From contig NZ_KB890660.1 of assembly GCF_000373185.1 (NCBI RefSeq), forward strand, positions 6,361-70,360: a stretch of DNA of 64,000 nt, in the 5' to 3' direction. The stretch comes from Segatella paludivivens DSM 17968 = JCM 13650 (GTDB lineage Bacteria > Bacteroidota > Bacteroidia > Bacteroidales > Bacteroidaceae). Made by a program: the position numbers and the translations under genes. Positions 8,618 through 17,645 of this stretch are shown piece by piece (within the stretch, counting starts at the first letter, position 1; each line of letters begins with the position of its first letter). The notes under the pieces were generated by a model. The model saw only the letters and a list, made by a program, of their open reading frames with translations. It was not told where the DNA came from and ran no database searches.

Positions 8618-9838
8618 CAATCGCTTGCTGAGGTATCTTACGGGATACCACACAGCAAGCCAACCAACAGCAAGTACTGTTACAAATATTATGGCGATAT
8701 CACCATAGTGAACACTTACTGGATATGCATTAACGACAAAGTTGCCACTGCTGTCACCAAGAGAAACTATCCCATATTGCTGTTGAATAAAGCACATTAA
8801 TAATCCAAAACCAATACCAATAATAGCACCGATTGTCGAAATCATACGACCTTCAAACAAAAATATCTGTGATATCTGCTTATCTGTGGCTCCAAGATTT
8901 CTTAATGTGTTAACATCGTTTTTCTTCTCGATAATAAGCATAGATAGAGAACCGATGATATTAAAACATGCTACAACAAGTATGAAAGTAAGGAATATGT
9001 ATGCAATGATTTTCTCTATCTGCATAATCTTGAATGTATCAGCTTGCTGTTCAAAGCGGTCCATGACCTTGTATTTGCTACCAGCTAAGTCTTGCATCTC
9101 CTTCTTTACATTATCAAGGTTGCTGCCGTCTTTTAATCTTATTTCAAGAGAAGACAACATACCTTGCTGCCCGAAGATGTTGCGTGCGAACGCAATAGGA
9201 GCTATAATATAATTTTTATCGTATTTGCTTTGGTTTACTGCAAAAACTACTCCAGGAGATAATAATGAGTCTACAACAAATGCTGATTGTGGGTTTGACA
9301 TGTCAAGTTGCCCCTCTCGTTGTGGAGCGTATATGCGCATATAATCGCCAAATCTTGCACCTGTACCTAGAGTCGTGGCAAGTCTTATACCCATGATTCC
9401 ATATTGCAGTTCGCCAGCATGCAGACTATAGTGCCCATCTCCGTAAAGAATATCCGTGATATGTGTAAGCTGATCAAAGTTGTCATCAACACCTTTCACC
9501 GTTACCATAGCCTGTTTGTTGTTGTATATAGCCAATGCCTGATCTTCTACGCTTTCTGTAGCTACATCCACTTCAGGTAAATGCCTGATTTTTGTAAGAA
9601 TTGGATCGTCTGCAGGAGCTGTCTTACCTTTTGTAGGAACAACCTCTATCTGTGGGTCGAAGTTAGTGAAGAATGTTGCTACCAAATCATGGAAACCATT
9701 GAAAACGCTCAATACTATTACCAATGCGGTAGTCGCTACAGCGACTCCTATTACCGATATAATCGATATAACGTTGATAACGTTTGTGCTCTTCTTCGAG
9801 AAGATATATCTTTTAGCTATATAATATGGAAAGTTCAT
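8609..9838 (-). CDS. LolC/LolE-like FtsX-type ABC permease
   Basis: This 409-residue inner-membrane protein of the MacB/FtsX superfamily has one N-terminal transmembrane helix (about 20-45, 'VISIISVIGVAVATTALVI'). A periplasmic core domain follows at about 50-265, then three C-terminal helices (about 275-300, 325-350 and 375-400). The opening 'FPYYIAKRYIFSKKSTNVIN' is typical of the LolC/E family, which extracts lipoproteins for the Lol pathway. No ATPase (LolD) is adjacent, so it must pair with one encoded elsewhere. It follows rbfA by 45 nt in the same direction. The exact substrate is an inference. Confidence 0.85.
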   Translation of the reverse strand: MNFPYYIAKRYIFSKKSTNVINVISIISVIGVAVATTALVIVLSVFNGFHDLVATFFTNFDPQIEVVPTKGKTAPADDPILTKIRHLPEVDVATESVEDQALAIYNNKQAMVTVKGVDDNFDQLTHITDILYGDGHYSLHAGELQYGIMGIRLATTLGTGARFGDYMRIYAPQREGQLDMSNPQSAFVVDSLLSPGVVFAVNQSKYDKNYIIAPIAFARNIFGQQGMLSSLEIRLKDGSNLDNVKKEMQDLAGSKYKVMDRFEQQADTFKIMQIEKIIAYIFLTFILVVACFNIIGSLSMLIIEKKNDVNTLRNLGATDKQISQIFLFEGRMISTIGAIIGIGFGLLMCFIQQQYGIVSLGDSSGNFVVNAYPVSVHYGDIAIIFVTVLAVGWLAVWYPVRYLSKRLLF

Positions 9839-9883
9839 AATTGTGCCTACCCATGTTAAACAGGGTCGGATATTTGAAATAAT

Positions 9884-10219
9884 CTATTTTTTCAGAAGTT
9901 CGTCGATATGTTCGATATAATCCAAACTATCATCAATAAAGAATCTAAGTTCTGGAATTATTCTAAGTTGATTGTGTACTCTTTGTCCAAGATTGAATCG
10001 AATAGCCTTTTCGCTTTTTGTGATGTTGGCTATAAGTTCCTCGCCTTTATCACTTGGGAATATACTAAGATATGCTGTGCAAATGCTTAAATCAGGACTT
10101 ATTCTTACACGTGTGACACTCACCATTATGCCGTGCATCATACGAGTTTGTTCCTGAAAAATTGTCGCCAGTTCTTTTTGCAGTAGGCGAGATATGCGGT
10201 TTTGTCTTGTTTCTTGCAT
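9884..10219 (-). CDS. rbfA: 30S ribosome-binding factor RbfA
   Basis: RbfA binds the 30S subunit during late 16S rRNA maturation and cold adaptation. The 111-residue length fits the family. The opening 'TRQNRISRLLQKELATIFQE' matches the usual N-terminal helix. The KH-like fold is recognisable in 'VSVTRVRISPDLSICTAYLS' and in the late 'IRFNLGQRVHNQLRIIPELRFFIDDSLDY', close to the family consensus (LR..L...L..R..PEL.F..D). It is the first gene of an rbfA-permease transcript with its own promoter at 10240-10270. Confidence 0.94.
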   Translation of the reverse strand: MQETRQNRISRLLQKELATIFQEQTRMMHGIMVSVTRVRISPDLSICTAYLSIFPSDKGEELIANITKSEKAIRFNLGQRVHNQLRIIPELRFFIDDSLDYIEHIDELLKK

Positions 10220-10239
10220 TGTTTATATTTTATTTAGTG

Positions 10240-10270
10240 CAAAGATAGTGCAAACGAGTGGAAAAGCAAA
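10240..10270 (-). promoter_or_regulatory. Promoter of rbfA
   Basis: On the minus strand, TATCTTTG (10240-10247) is preceded by TTTG (10267-10270) with a 19-bp spacer, a full match to the Bacteroidetes consensus. The -33 lies inside a perfect 15-bp palindrome (10263-10295). Confidence 0.85.
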
Positions 10271-10295
10271 GAAAAATTATATTTTTCTTTGCTTT

Positions 10296-10761
10296 ACAGA
10301 GTGTAGCTCATCTTCAATGTAAGTTATAGTAACTAGCTAAGGTAATACAAAACAAAAAAGTCTCTATGTATTTCGAGAGATGCTGTTTGTAATAAATAGT
10401 ATATAATTATAAGAACTTAGATAAGTGATTGTCCACTATTGTGATTCATAAGTATATCTGTTGATGAGTATTCTTTTACAGGCTTAACTGTGGAAAATAA
10501 AATGTCCTAAAACTTTTGTTTTTCCGTAATCGTAAATGTAATAAAAATCTTTTGTGTATTTAATAGACTCAAGTCCCATAAGGATATTGGAAGCTGTTGC
10601 TAATTAGAGTAATTTATTTTATTACAGATTCAAATACACTAATTGATTTAGGAGAATATTCCTTTTTGAGACTTTACTTAATCATCCTATATTTATGAAC
10701 TAAAAAACGTTAGATAATGTATCCATAATTTTATGGAAAAGGTAAAAATTATTGCAAATGT
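10296..10761. other. Intergenic stretch between rbfA and the M16 protease
   Basis: These 466 bases are AT-rich and full of stops in all frames. I see no RNA gene, no repeat of note and no ORF worth calling. Regulatory sequence for the flanking divergent promoters is the simplest explanation. Confidence 0.6.
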
Positions 10762-10792
10762 TTTGTATTTTTACAAAGTTTCTCTATCTTTG
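10762..10792 (+). promoter_or_regulatory. Promoter of the M16 protease gene
   Basis: The elements are TTTG at 10762-10765, a 19-bp spacer and TATCTTTG at 10785-10792, a full match to the consensus. The predicted leader is about 35-40 nt. Confidence 0.85.
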
Positions 10793-10835
10793 CATAATAT
10801 AATCCTAAGATTTTTATAAACTAAAACTTTTATAC

Positions 10836-13658
10836 ATGAGACTTAAAAATTTACTGGTAGCAGCGTTGCTTTTGCTGGCAGGTGTAGCTCAGGCACAACC
10901 ACAGATGACTGTCCCTATTGACAAGGACGTGCGTATCGGAAAGTTGGCTAATGGATTGACTTATTATATCCGTCACAACAACTGGCCTGAAAATCGTGCG
11001 AACTTCTATATTGCACAAAAAGTTGGTTCAATTCAGGAGGATGAGACACAGCGTGGGCTTGCCCATTTCCTTGAGCACATGGCTTTCAATGGTTCTGATA
11101 ACTTTAAAGGAAACTCTCTTATTGAGTGGTGCCGTGCTAATGGTATAGAATTTGGCGGTGACCTTAATGCCTATACAAGTATTGACCAGACAGTTTACAA
11201 TATAGACAATGTTCCTACACAGCGTGCAGGAGCTATTGACACTTGCTTGCTGATTCTTCGTGATTGGTCTACTGGTCTTACTCTAGATAAGGAAGAAATA
11301 GAAAAAGAACGTGGCGTTATTCATGAGGAATGGCGTTTGCGCACAAGTGCTTCAAGTCGAATGTTTGAACGTAATCTTCCAAAGTTATATCCTGGAAGTA
11401 AGTATGGTGTGCGTTACCCTATCGGATTGATGAGCGTTGTTGATAACTTTAAACCAAAGGAGTTGCGAGACTATTACGTAAAGTGGTATCATCCATCTCA
11501 TCAGGGGCTTATCGTTGTTGGTAATGTTGATGTTGATAAGGTAGAGGCTCAGATAAAGAAGCTTTTCGCAAATATACAGAATCCAAAGAACGAGGCTCCT
11601 ATAATTGATGAGCAAGTTCCTGATAATGCACAGCCGATAGTTGTCATTGATAAGGATAAAGAACAAAGATCTTCTGAAGTAGAACTTATGTTCAAGCATA
11701 ACGTGTTCCCTGATTCTTTGAAGAACAATGTTTCTTATTTGGTATACCAATATGTGAACGGTGCTCTATCAAGTATGCTTAATAATCGTTTTACTGAGGC
11801 TGCCCAGAAAGCAGACTGCCCCTATGTAATGGCATCTGCCGGAGATGGTGATTATATTTTTGCAAAGACAAAGGATGCTTTTGATCTAAGTGTGTCTCCA
11901 AAGGATATGAACGTTGCCGCAGATGCATTGAAAGCTGCTTTGGTAGAATTGCGTCGTGCAGCTGAATTTGGTTTCACTCCTTCTGAATATAGCCGTTTTC
12001 AAGCTGACTATATGAGTGCTCTTGATAAGTCTTACAGCAATAAGGATAAGCGTTATAATTCTCAATTCTATCGCGAGTGTCTTGGGCATTTCCTTACCAA
12101 CGAACCAATGACTGGTATTGAATATTCATATCAGACAATGAAGCAGATTGTTCCAATGATTCCTCTTGAGGCTATCAATGCACAGATCAAGGAACTTGTT
12201 TCAAAGAATGATTCTAATATGGTTATCATTAACTTTAACAATGAGAAGGAAGGTAATGTATATCCTACAGAATCACAACTTCTTGATGCAGTTAAGTCTG
12301 CACGTGCAGAGAATATTACAGCTTATGTGGATAACGTGAAGAACGAGCCTTTGATTAAAGAACTTCCAAAGGCTGGTAAGATAAAGAAGGAAACGAAGAG
12401 TGATAAATTTGATTATACAACTCTTGAACTTTCAAATGGCGTAAAGGTTATCTTGAAGAAGACTGATTATAAGAAAGATCAAGTCATTCTGTCTGGTACT
12501 GGTGGCGCTGGTTCTTCTTTATATGGAATGGCTGATTTTGTTAATACAAAGGTATTCAATAATGTTATTGGTATAAGCGGACTTGGTGATTTCTCAAGTA
12601 CTGAACTTCAGAAGGCAATGGCAGGAAAGATAGCCAATGCAAACTTGAAGATGAGCGATAGAAAGATGAGTGTTGACGGTAACTCAACACCAAAGGATAT
12701 AGAGACCATGCTTCAGATGGTGTATCTATATTTTACAAATATAAAGAAAGACAATGATTCATACAATAACCTTATGCAGCAGTATGAGGTAGGTCTCAAA
12801 AATCGTGAATTGTCTCCAGATATAGCTTTTAGTGACTCTCTTACAGCAGCATTGTATAACCATAACCCAAAAACAGCTCCTCTGTTGCTTAAGGATTTAA
12901 AGGACGTAAACTATGATCGCATCCTGCAGATGGCAAAAGATCGTACTGCAAGTGCAAAGGGTTGGGAGTTTACTATAATCGGTAATTTTGACGATGCTGC
13001 AATACGTCCACTTATCTGTAAGTATCTTGGATCTTTACCATCAAAGGATAATAATGCTGCTTCAAAGCGTGACCTCATCCCACAAAAGGGACAGATTGAA
13101 AATACATTCTATCGTAAGATGGAAACTCCAAAAGCAAACTGCTACATGGTTTGGCATAATATGAACCTTCCATACACCTTAGAGAAGTCTATACAGGTTG
13201 ATATGATAGGACAGGTTCTTTCAATGGAGTATCTAAAGCAAATCCGTGAAGAAGCCAGTGCCGCATATTCTTGCGGAGCTTATGGAGGTGCAAGTGCTGC
13301 TGATGATGGATTCAAAATCTATCAGATTGTCGGTGTGTGTCCTATGAAACCAGAGAAGAGAGACATCGCATTGAAGATTATGACCGATGAGGCAAATAAG
13401 CTCGCAACAACATGTGACGCGGAAATGCTTAATAAGGTTAAGGCTTTGATGTTGAAGCAGATAGACGACCGTGCAAAAACAAATGGATTTTGGGACGGAG
13501 TAATCTATGAATATGATAAGCTGGGTGTTGATACATATTCTGACTACAAAAAACTTGTAGAAGCACAGACCCCACAGAGTGTATCTGCGTTCATGAAGGA
13601 ATTCCTTGGAACTGGCAGCAAGATTACAGTTGTCATGCTTCCTGAAGGAACAAAGTAA
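10836..13658 (+). CDS. M16-family zinc metallopeptidase (PqqL-like), secreted
   Basis: This 940-residue protein has a signal peptide (cleavage near 'AQAQPQ', residue 20). The inverted zinc motif HxxEH is in 'AHFLEHMAFNGS' (His77, Glu80, His81), and the downstream zinc-ligand Glu is probably in 'EIEKERGVIHEEW'. The protein consists of two M16 halves. The second ('FDYTTLELSNGVKVILKKTDYKKDQV', from about 525) lacks HxxEH and would form the inactive half of the clam shell, as in PqqL and pitrilysin. It degrades peptides in the periplasm. Its own promoter and terminator make it a single-gene unit. Confidence 0.93.
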   Translation: MRLKNLLVAALLLLAGVAQAQPQMTVPIDKDVRIGKLANGLTYYIRHNNWPENRANFYIAQKVGSIQEDETQRGLAHFLEHMAFNGSDNFKGNSLIEWCRANGIEFGGDLNAYTSIDQTVYNIDNVPTQRAGAIDTCLLILRDWSTGLTLDKEEIEKERGVIHEEWRLRTSASSRMFERNLPKLYPGSKYGVRYPIGLMSVVDNFKPKELRDYYVKWYHPSHQGLIVVGNVDVDKVEAQIKKLFANIQNPKNEAPIIDEQVPDNAQPIVVIDKDKEQRSSEVELMFKHNVFPDSLKNNVSYLVYQYVNGALSSMLNNRFTEAAQKADCPYVMASAGDGDYIFAKTKDAFDLSVSPKDMNVAADALKAALVELRRAAEFGFTPSEYSRFQADYMSALDKSYSNKDKRYNSQFYRECLGHFLTNEPMTGIEYSYQTMKQIVPMIPLEAINAQIKELVSKNDSNMVIINFNNEKEGNVYPTESQLLDAVKSARAENITAYVDNVKNEPLIKELPKAGKIKKETKSDKFDYTTLELSNGVKVILKKTDYKKDQVILSGTGGAGSSLYGMADFVNTKVFNNVIGISGLGDFSSTELQKAMAGKIANANLKMSDRKMSVDGNSTPKDIETMLQMVYLYFTNIKKDNDSYNNLMQQYEVGLKNRELSPDIAFSDSLTAALYNHNPKTAPLLLKDLKDVNYDRILQMAKDRTASAKGWEFTIIGNFDDAAIRPLICKYLGSLPSKDNNAASKRDLIPQKGQIENTFYRKMETPKANCYMVWHNMNLPYTLEKSIQVDMIGQVLSMEYLKQIREEASAAYSCGAYGGASAADDGFKIYQIVGVCPMKPEKRDIALKIMTDEANKLATTCDAEMLNKVKALMLKQIDDRAKTNGFWDGVIYEYDKLGVDTYSDYKKLVEAQTPQSVSAFMKEFLGTGSKITVVMLPEGTK

Positions 13659-13684
13659 AAACAATAAACAGTCTTTTATATACG

Positions 13685-13721
13685 TGGGTGTACGGATAAA
13701 GTTTCGTACACCCATTTTTTT
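13685..13721 (+). terminator. Terminator of the M16 protease gene
   Basis: A perfect 10-bp stem (13685-13694 TGGGTGTACG with 13705-13714) is followed by seven T residues. Confidence 0.92.
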
Positions 13722-13751
13722 GTTGTAGAAATATAAAAGGAGTGGTTTTTC

Positions 13752-13782
13752 TTTGATATTCAGCGAAATAACTGTAACTTTG
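13752..13782 (+). promoter_or_regulatory. Promoter of metK
   Basis: The elements are TTTG at 13752-13755, a 19-bp spacer and TAACTTTG at 13775-13782. The leader is only about 40 nt, too short for a SAM riboswitch, and none is seen. Confidence 0.85.
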
Positions 13783-13829
13783 CAGCCTAAAAGTTTTTAA
13801 TGTATATTTAAAAGAAAGGATTAAGATAT

Positions 13830-15086
13830 ATGCCTTATTTATTTTCTTCAGAATCAGTTTCAGAAGGACATCCTGATAAAGTTTCAGATCAGATATCAGA
13901 TGCCTTGCTTGATCAGTTCCTTGCGTATGATGAGAATTCTCATTGTGCCATAGAGACATTCTGTACTACCGGACAAGTAATTATAATGGGTGAAGTGCGC
14001 TCAAAAGAATACATTGACTTGCAGACTATTGCGCGCAACACTATAAAAAATATCGGATATACAAAGGCCGAGTATCAGTTTGATGGTGATTCTTGTGGTA
14101 TTCTTACCGCTATTCACGAGCAGAGTGATGATATTAATCGTGGTGTAAGCCGTGCTGATGAGGAAAATCAAGGAGCTGGTGACCAAGGTATGATGTTTGG
14201 ATATGCTTCAAATGAAACCGAGGATTATATGCCTGTTTCCCTATATTTGTCTCATCTTCTTATGAGTACGCTTGCCGAAATACGTAAGGAAGGCAACGTG
14301 ATGACATATTTGCGTCCAGACTCAAAGAGTCAGGTTACGATCAAATACAGTGATGAGAATGTGCCTTTGGCTATTGATACAATTGTTGTGAGTACACAGC
14401 ATGACCAGTTCGATGACGATGACGATGCAATGCTTGCCAAAATCAAGGAAGATGTGATAAATATTCTCATTCCACGAGTAAAGGCAAAACTTGGCGACAA
14501 GGTGCTTGCTTTGTTCAATGATGATATTAAGTATTTCGTTAACCCTACGGGAAAGTTCGTTATTGGTGGCCCTCATGGTGATACAGGACTTACAGGTCGT
14601 AAGATAATTGTAGATACTTATGGTGGTAAGGGTGCTCATGGTGGTGGCGCTTTTTCAGGAAAAGATCCTTCCAAGGTAGACCGTTCTGCAGCTTATGCAG
14701 CACGATATATAGCAAAGAACATGGTCGCAGCAGGCGTTGCTGATGAAATGTTGGTGCAGTTGGCTTATGCAATAGGTGTAGCACAACCTGTAAGTATTTA
14801 TGTTGATACATACGGTCGCAGCAATGTTAAGATGTCTGATGGTGAGATTGCTGAGAAGATCAAACAGATGTTTGACCTTCGACCAAAGGCAATAGAGCGC
14901 ATATTGAAATTGCGCCAGCCTATTTATCTTGAAACTGCCGCTTATGGTCACATGGGAAGAAAGAACCAAACAGTGACAAAAACGTTCACTAGTAGATACC
15001 ATGAGACAAAAATGATCCAAGTGGAATTATTCACATGGGAAAAGTTAGACCGTGTGGATGAAATTAAGAAAGCGTTTGATATTTAA
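13830..15086 (+). CDS. metK: S-adenosylmethionine synthetase
   Basis: This enzyme makes S-adenosylmethionine from methionine and ATP in the cytoplasm. The 418-residue protein opens with the family signature [14 protein letters not shown] (His14, Asp16). It has the ATP-binding [12 protein letters not shown] hexapeptide region and the second signature [19 protein letters not shown]. It is some 30 residues longer than E. coli MetK. The extra length includes an acidic insertion near residue 193 (FDDDDDAM), usual for Bacteroidetes MetK. It has its own promoter and a terminator immediately after the stop. Confidence 0.97.
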   Translation: MPYLFSSESVSEGHPDKVSDQISDALLDQFLAYDENSHCAIETFCTTGQVIIMGEVRSKEYIDLQTIARNTIKNIGYTKAEYQFDGDSCGILTAIHEQSDDINRGVSRADEENQGAGDQGMMFGYASNETEDYMPVSLYLSHLLMSTLAEIRKEGNVMTYLRPDSKSQVTIKYSDENVPLAIDTIVVSTQHDQFDDDDDAMLAKIKEDVINILIPRVKAKLGDKVLALFNDDIKYFVNPTGKFVIGGPHGDTGLTGRKIIVDTYGGKGAHGGGAFSGKDPSKVDRSAAYAARYIAKNMVAAGVADEMLVQLAYAIGVAQPVSIYVDTYGRSNVKMSDGEIAEKIKQMFDLRPKAIERILKLRQPIYLETAAYGHMGRKNQTVTKTFTSRYHETKMIQVELFTWEKLDRVDEIKKAFDI

Positions 15087-15103
15087 TTAAAACCATAAAG
15101 AGG

Positions 15104-15134
15104 GGACGGGAAAATTTCAGACCCGTCCTTTTTT
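15104..15134 (+). terminator. Terminator of metK, abutting the next start codon
   Basis: The stem GGACGGG/CCCGTCC (15104-15110 with 15122-15128) is followed by six T residues. The ATG of the next gene lies only 2-3 nt after the T run. Confidence 0.85.
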
Positions 15135-15136
15135 AT

Positions 15137-16156
15137 ATGATACAGCAAGAAGATTCCATAGTAAATGAAAATGCACAGCAGAAAGCCTTAACAGGAATTC
15201 CGCATGTGAAAAAGCAACCTACACCGGCGCAGATACTCAGTTGGTTGCCTAAGGATGCTACGCCCGAGCAGCAAGATTCAGCTATTCAGGCAAATATAAA
15301 GCCCAGTGATATTCATTGGAGCGATATGCCCGACACCTTACACCTTCCAGGACAACCTGTTGGTAAGAGCTGGCGTGATGTAAGCCTGCCAAAGTATTAC
15401 AAGGAGTCGTTCTTCTCGAATTCACCTTGGTTTCATCCAGAATTGTCAGGCGGACGTATTGGTGTTGCTGGTGACCCTGTGCCTTATACCATTGCTGGTG
15501 ATAATCTTATAACAGGAATATTACTTGCTTGTTTTATATTGGCAATGGTGGCTTTCGCTCAGTCTCATAAGTTCATCGTGCGTCAGGCAAAGAACTTCTT
15601 TTATGTTCAGCATGGTGAAACAACCACGATAACAGAGACGTCAGGAGAATTTCGTTTTCAGTTCTTTTTGATGTTGCAGACATGTCTACAGTTTTCGTTG
15701 TTATTCTTCCTTTATGCGCGTTCGGTTATCAGTGATACATTCATAGTTGAACAATATAAAGTGGTGGGCTTTTTCTCGGGAGTAATACTGGTTTATTTCC
15801 TATTCAAGTTTGTCGCTTATACGATAGTCAATCTCACATTCTTTGACAAAAAGTCAAATGAACAATGGATAAAATCATTTTTATTTATAATTTCTGTCGA
15901 AGGATTGTTGGTGTTTCCTGTTGTAATGTTAGTCGCATATTTTGGATTGGCATTAAAAACCGCATTTATTTATACTGCTATAGTAGTGGTTTTATTAAAA
16001 TTACTGTCTCTATATAAGACATATATAATCTTTTTCAGGCAAAAAGGCGCCTTTTTGCAAGATATTTTGTACTTTTGTGCACTCGAAGTTATGCCTTTAC
16101 TCACATTATGGGGAGTATTGACAGTTATAAATGGTTATTTGAAAATAAATTTTTAG
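15137..16156 (+). CDS. DUF4271 inner-membrane protein
   Basis: This 339-residue protein has a hydrophilic, Pro/Gln-rich N-terminal region of about 115 residues and no signal peptide. Roughly seven transmembrane helices follow (for example 'ITGILLACFILAMVAFAQ', 'LIFVVMLVAYFGLAL'-like segments and 'VMPLLTLWGVLTVI'). This layout fits DUF4271 of Bacteroidetes, which is usually encoded just before the hemD-like gene, as here (6-nt gap). Function is unknown. The start lies directly after the metK terminator with no visible promoter, so expression must come from read-through or from an internal promoter in metK. Met1 is the only nearby ATG. Confidence 0.8.
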   Translation: MIQQEDSIVNENAQQKALTGIPHVKKQPTPAQILSWLPKDATPEQQDSAIQANIKPSDIHWSDMPDTLHLPGQPVGKSWRDVSLPKYYKESFFSNSPWFHPELSGGRIGVAGDPVPYTIAGDNLITGILLACFILAMVAFAQSHKFIVRQAKNFFYVQHGETTTITETSGEFRFQFFLMLQTCLQFSLLFFLYARSVISDTFIVEQYKVVGFFSGVILVYFLFKFVAYTIVNLTFFDKKSNEQWIKSFLFIISVEGLLVFPVVMLVAYFGLALKTAFIYTAIVVVLLKLLSLYKTYIIFFRQKGAFLQDILYFCALEVMPLLTLWGVLTVINGYLKINF

Positions 16157-16162
16157 GACATA

Positions 16163-16912
16163 ATGATTAAGAAGATTCTGATCTCTCAGCCTAAGCCAAC
16201 AAGCGAAAAGTCACCATATTATGACATCGCAAATCAGTTTGGTGTGGAATTGGATTTCCGTCCGTTTTTCAAAATAGAGGGTATCTCTTCAAGAGAATTC
16301 CGTGAACAGAAAGTTAGCTTGCTTGCTCATACAGCAGTTGTCTTTACATCGCGCCATGCTATAGACAATTATTTCAAGCTAGCTAAAGAGTTACGTGTTA
16401 CTATTCCTGAAGATATGAAGTACTTTTGTCTTATTGAGACGGTTGCACTTTATATCCAGAAATACGTGCAGTATCGTAAACGAAAAATTTTCTTTGGTAC
16501 AACAGGTAAAGTTGATGGTCTGTTGCCACTTTTGCTAAAACATAAAACGGAAAATTTCCTTGTTCCATTAAGTAATGTCCATAATGATGACATTAAAGAT
16601 ATGTTTGATGCCAAAAATATAAAGCATACTATTTGTACGATGTATCGTACCGTGAGCAATGATTTTACGGATGAAGAAAAGCAAAACTTTGATTATGATA
16701 TGATGATCTTCTTTAGTCCAACTGGTGTTAAGGCTTTAAAGAAGAATTTCCCTGATTTTAAGCAGGGCGATATTAAGATTGGAGCCTTTGGTCCTGCTAC
16801 TGCTAAAGAAGTGGAAGCTCAAAATTTACATCTAGACCTCATGGCACCAAGTAAAGATTATCCTTCAATGACCGGTGCACTAAAGGCTTTTCTTGAGAAA
16901 AACAAAAAATAA
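16163..16912 (+). CDS. hemD: Uroporphyrinogen-III synthase-like protein
   Basis: This 249-residue cytoplasmic protein has the two-domain HemD fold. The opening 'KKILISQPKPTSEKSPYYDIA' and the conserved 'VFTSRHAIDNYF' and 'MIFFSPTGVKALKKNFP' segments are diagnostic, and the last is followed by 'IGAFGPATAKEVEAQ'. HemD cyclises hydroxymethylbilane to uroporphyrinogen III. No other tetrapyrrole gene is in the window; in Bacteroidales this copy is embedded with DUF4271, rnpA and yidD rather than with heme genes. Sequence conservation in the family is low, so the family call is sound but the catalytic role is less certain. The stop overlaps the rnpA start by 1 nt (TAATG). Confidence 0.8.
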   Translation: MIKKILISQPKPTSEKSPYYDIANQFGVELDFRPFFKIEGISSREFREQKVSLLAHTAVVFTSRHAIDNYFKLAKELRVTIPEDMKYFCLIETVALYIQKYVQYRKRKIFFGTTGKVDGLLPLLLKHKTENFLVPLSNVHNDDIKDMFDAKNIKHTICTMYRTVSNDFTDEEKQNFDYDMMIFFSPTGVKALKKNFPDFKQGDIKIGAFGPATAKEVEAQNLHLDLMAPSKDYPSMTGALKAFLEKNKK

Positions 16913-17316
16913 TGTCGGCATCCCAAGCTGAAACTCTGACTAAGCAAGAGCGTGTTTGTAGCAAGTTGCTAATAGACCGACTCTTTAATGGGGGCAAAAG
17001 TCATTCTATGTCTGCTTACCCACTAAGGGTAGTCTATATGTATATGCAGTCTGATGATATAGCTGACGATGCCCCAAATACTCAGATACTTGTCAGCGTA
17101 CCTAAAAAATGCTTTAAACGTGCTGTAAAGCGTAATCGCGTGAAAAGACAGATAAGGGAGGCGTATAGACGAAATCGTATTCTCGCATCGGAAAAGGTGT
17201 CAGATGGATGTAGCTTGGTGATGGCTTTTATATGGCTTGATTCAAAATTATATGATACAGCTGTTGTAGAAACAAAGATGAAAAATCTTATTCAACGTGT
17301 TAGTGAGAAAATATGA
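16912..17316 (+). CDS. rnpA: Ribonuclease P protein component
   Basis: RnpA is the protein cofactor of RNase P, which trims the 5' leader from pre-tRNA. The 134-residue basic protein has the central cleft start '[19 protein letters not shown]' and the hallmark RNR box '[18 protein letters not shown]' at about residues 67-84. An acidic/polar insertion ([12 protein letters not shown]) precedes the 'ILVSVPKK' strand and is a lineage feature. It is flanked by hemD (1-nt overlap) and yidD (4-nt overlap), not by rpmH as in many other bacteria. Confidence 0.93.
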   Translation: MSASQAETLTKQERVCSKLLIDRLFNGGKSHSMSAYPLRVVYMYMQSDDIADDAPNTQILVSVPKKCFKRAVKRNRVKRQIREAYRRNRILASEKVSDGCSLVMAFIWLDSKLYDTAVVETKMKNLIQRVSEKI

Positions 17317-17564
17317 AATTACTAATAAACATATTGCATCATGTGTCGAGAGCCATTGTGTGGATCCTCGTATTGCCAATATTGTTTTATCAGAAATTCA
17401 TAACTCCTTATACTCCGCCTTCTTGTAGGTTTACTCCCACATGCTCTGAGTATGCGCGGCAGGCAATTCTAAAGCATGGACCAATAAAAGGGATGGGGTT
17501 GGCTATATGGAGAATATTAAGATGTAATCCTTGGGGTGGTAGTGGATATGATCCGGTGCCGTAA
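17313..17564 (+). CDS. yidD: Membrane protein insertion efficiency factor YidD
   Basis: This 83-residue protein is a small membrane-associated helper of YidC. It has the family core '[20 protein letters not shown]' with two cysteines, followed by '[13 protein letters not shown]' and the end '[15 protein letters not shown]'. It overlaps rnpA by 4 nt (ATGA), the usual rnpA-yidD pairing. It ends the DUF4271-hemD-rnpA-yidD operon. Confidence 0.95.
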   Translation: MKLLINILHHVSRAIVWILVLPILFYQKFITPYTPPSCRFTPTCSEYARQAILKHGPIKGMGLAIWRILRCNPWGGSGYDPVP

Positions 17565-17602
17565 GTTTCCTGTAACGGGCCCCAGTAATATAAATAATAA
17601 TT

Positions 17603-17627
17603 AGACGAGAATATTTGTTCGTCTTTT
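17603..17627 (+). terminator. Weak hairpin between yidD and tyrS
   Basis: A 6-bp stem AGACGA/TCGTCT (17603-17608 with 17619-17624) is followed by TTTAAT. It is short, so it may only attenuate transcription before tyrS. Confidence 0.4.
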
Positions 17628-17645
17628 AATTGGAATAATATAATA

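Noticed and set aside
13783..13829. SAM riboswitch ahead of metK
   Set aside because: The leader is only about 40 nt after the promoter and holds no suitable structure.
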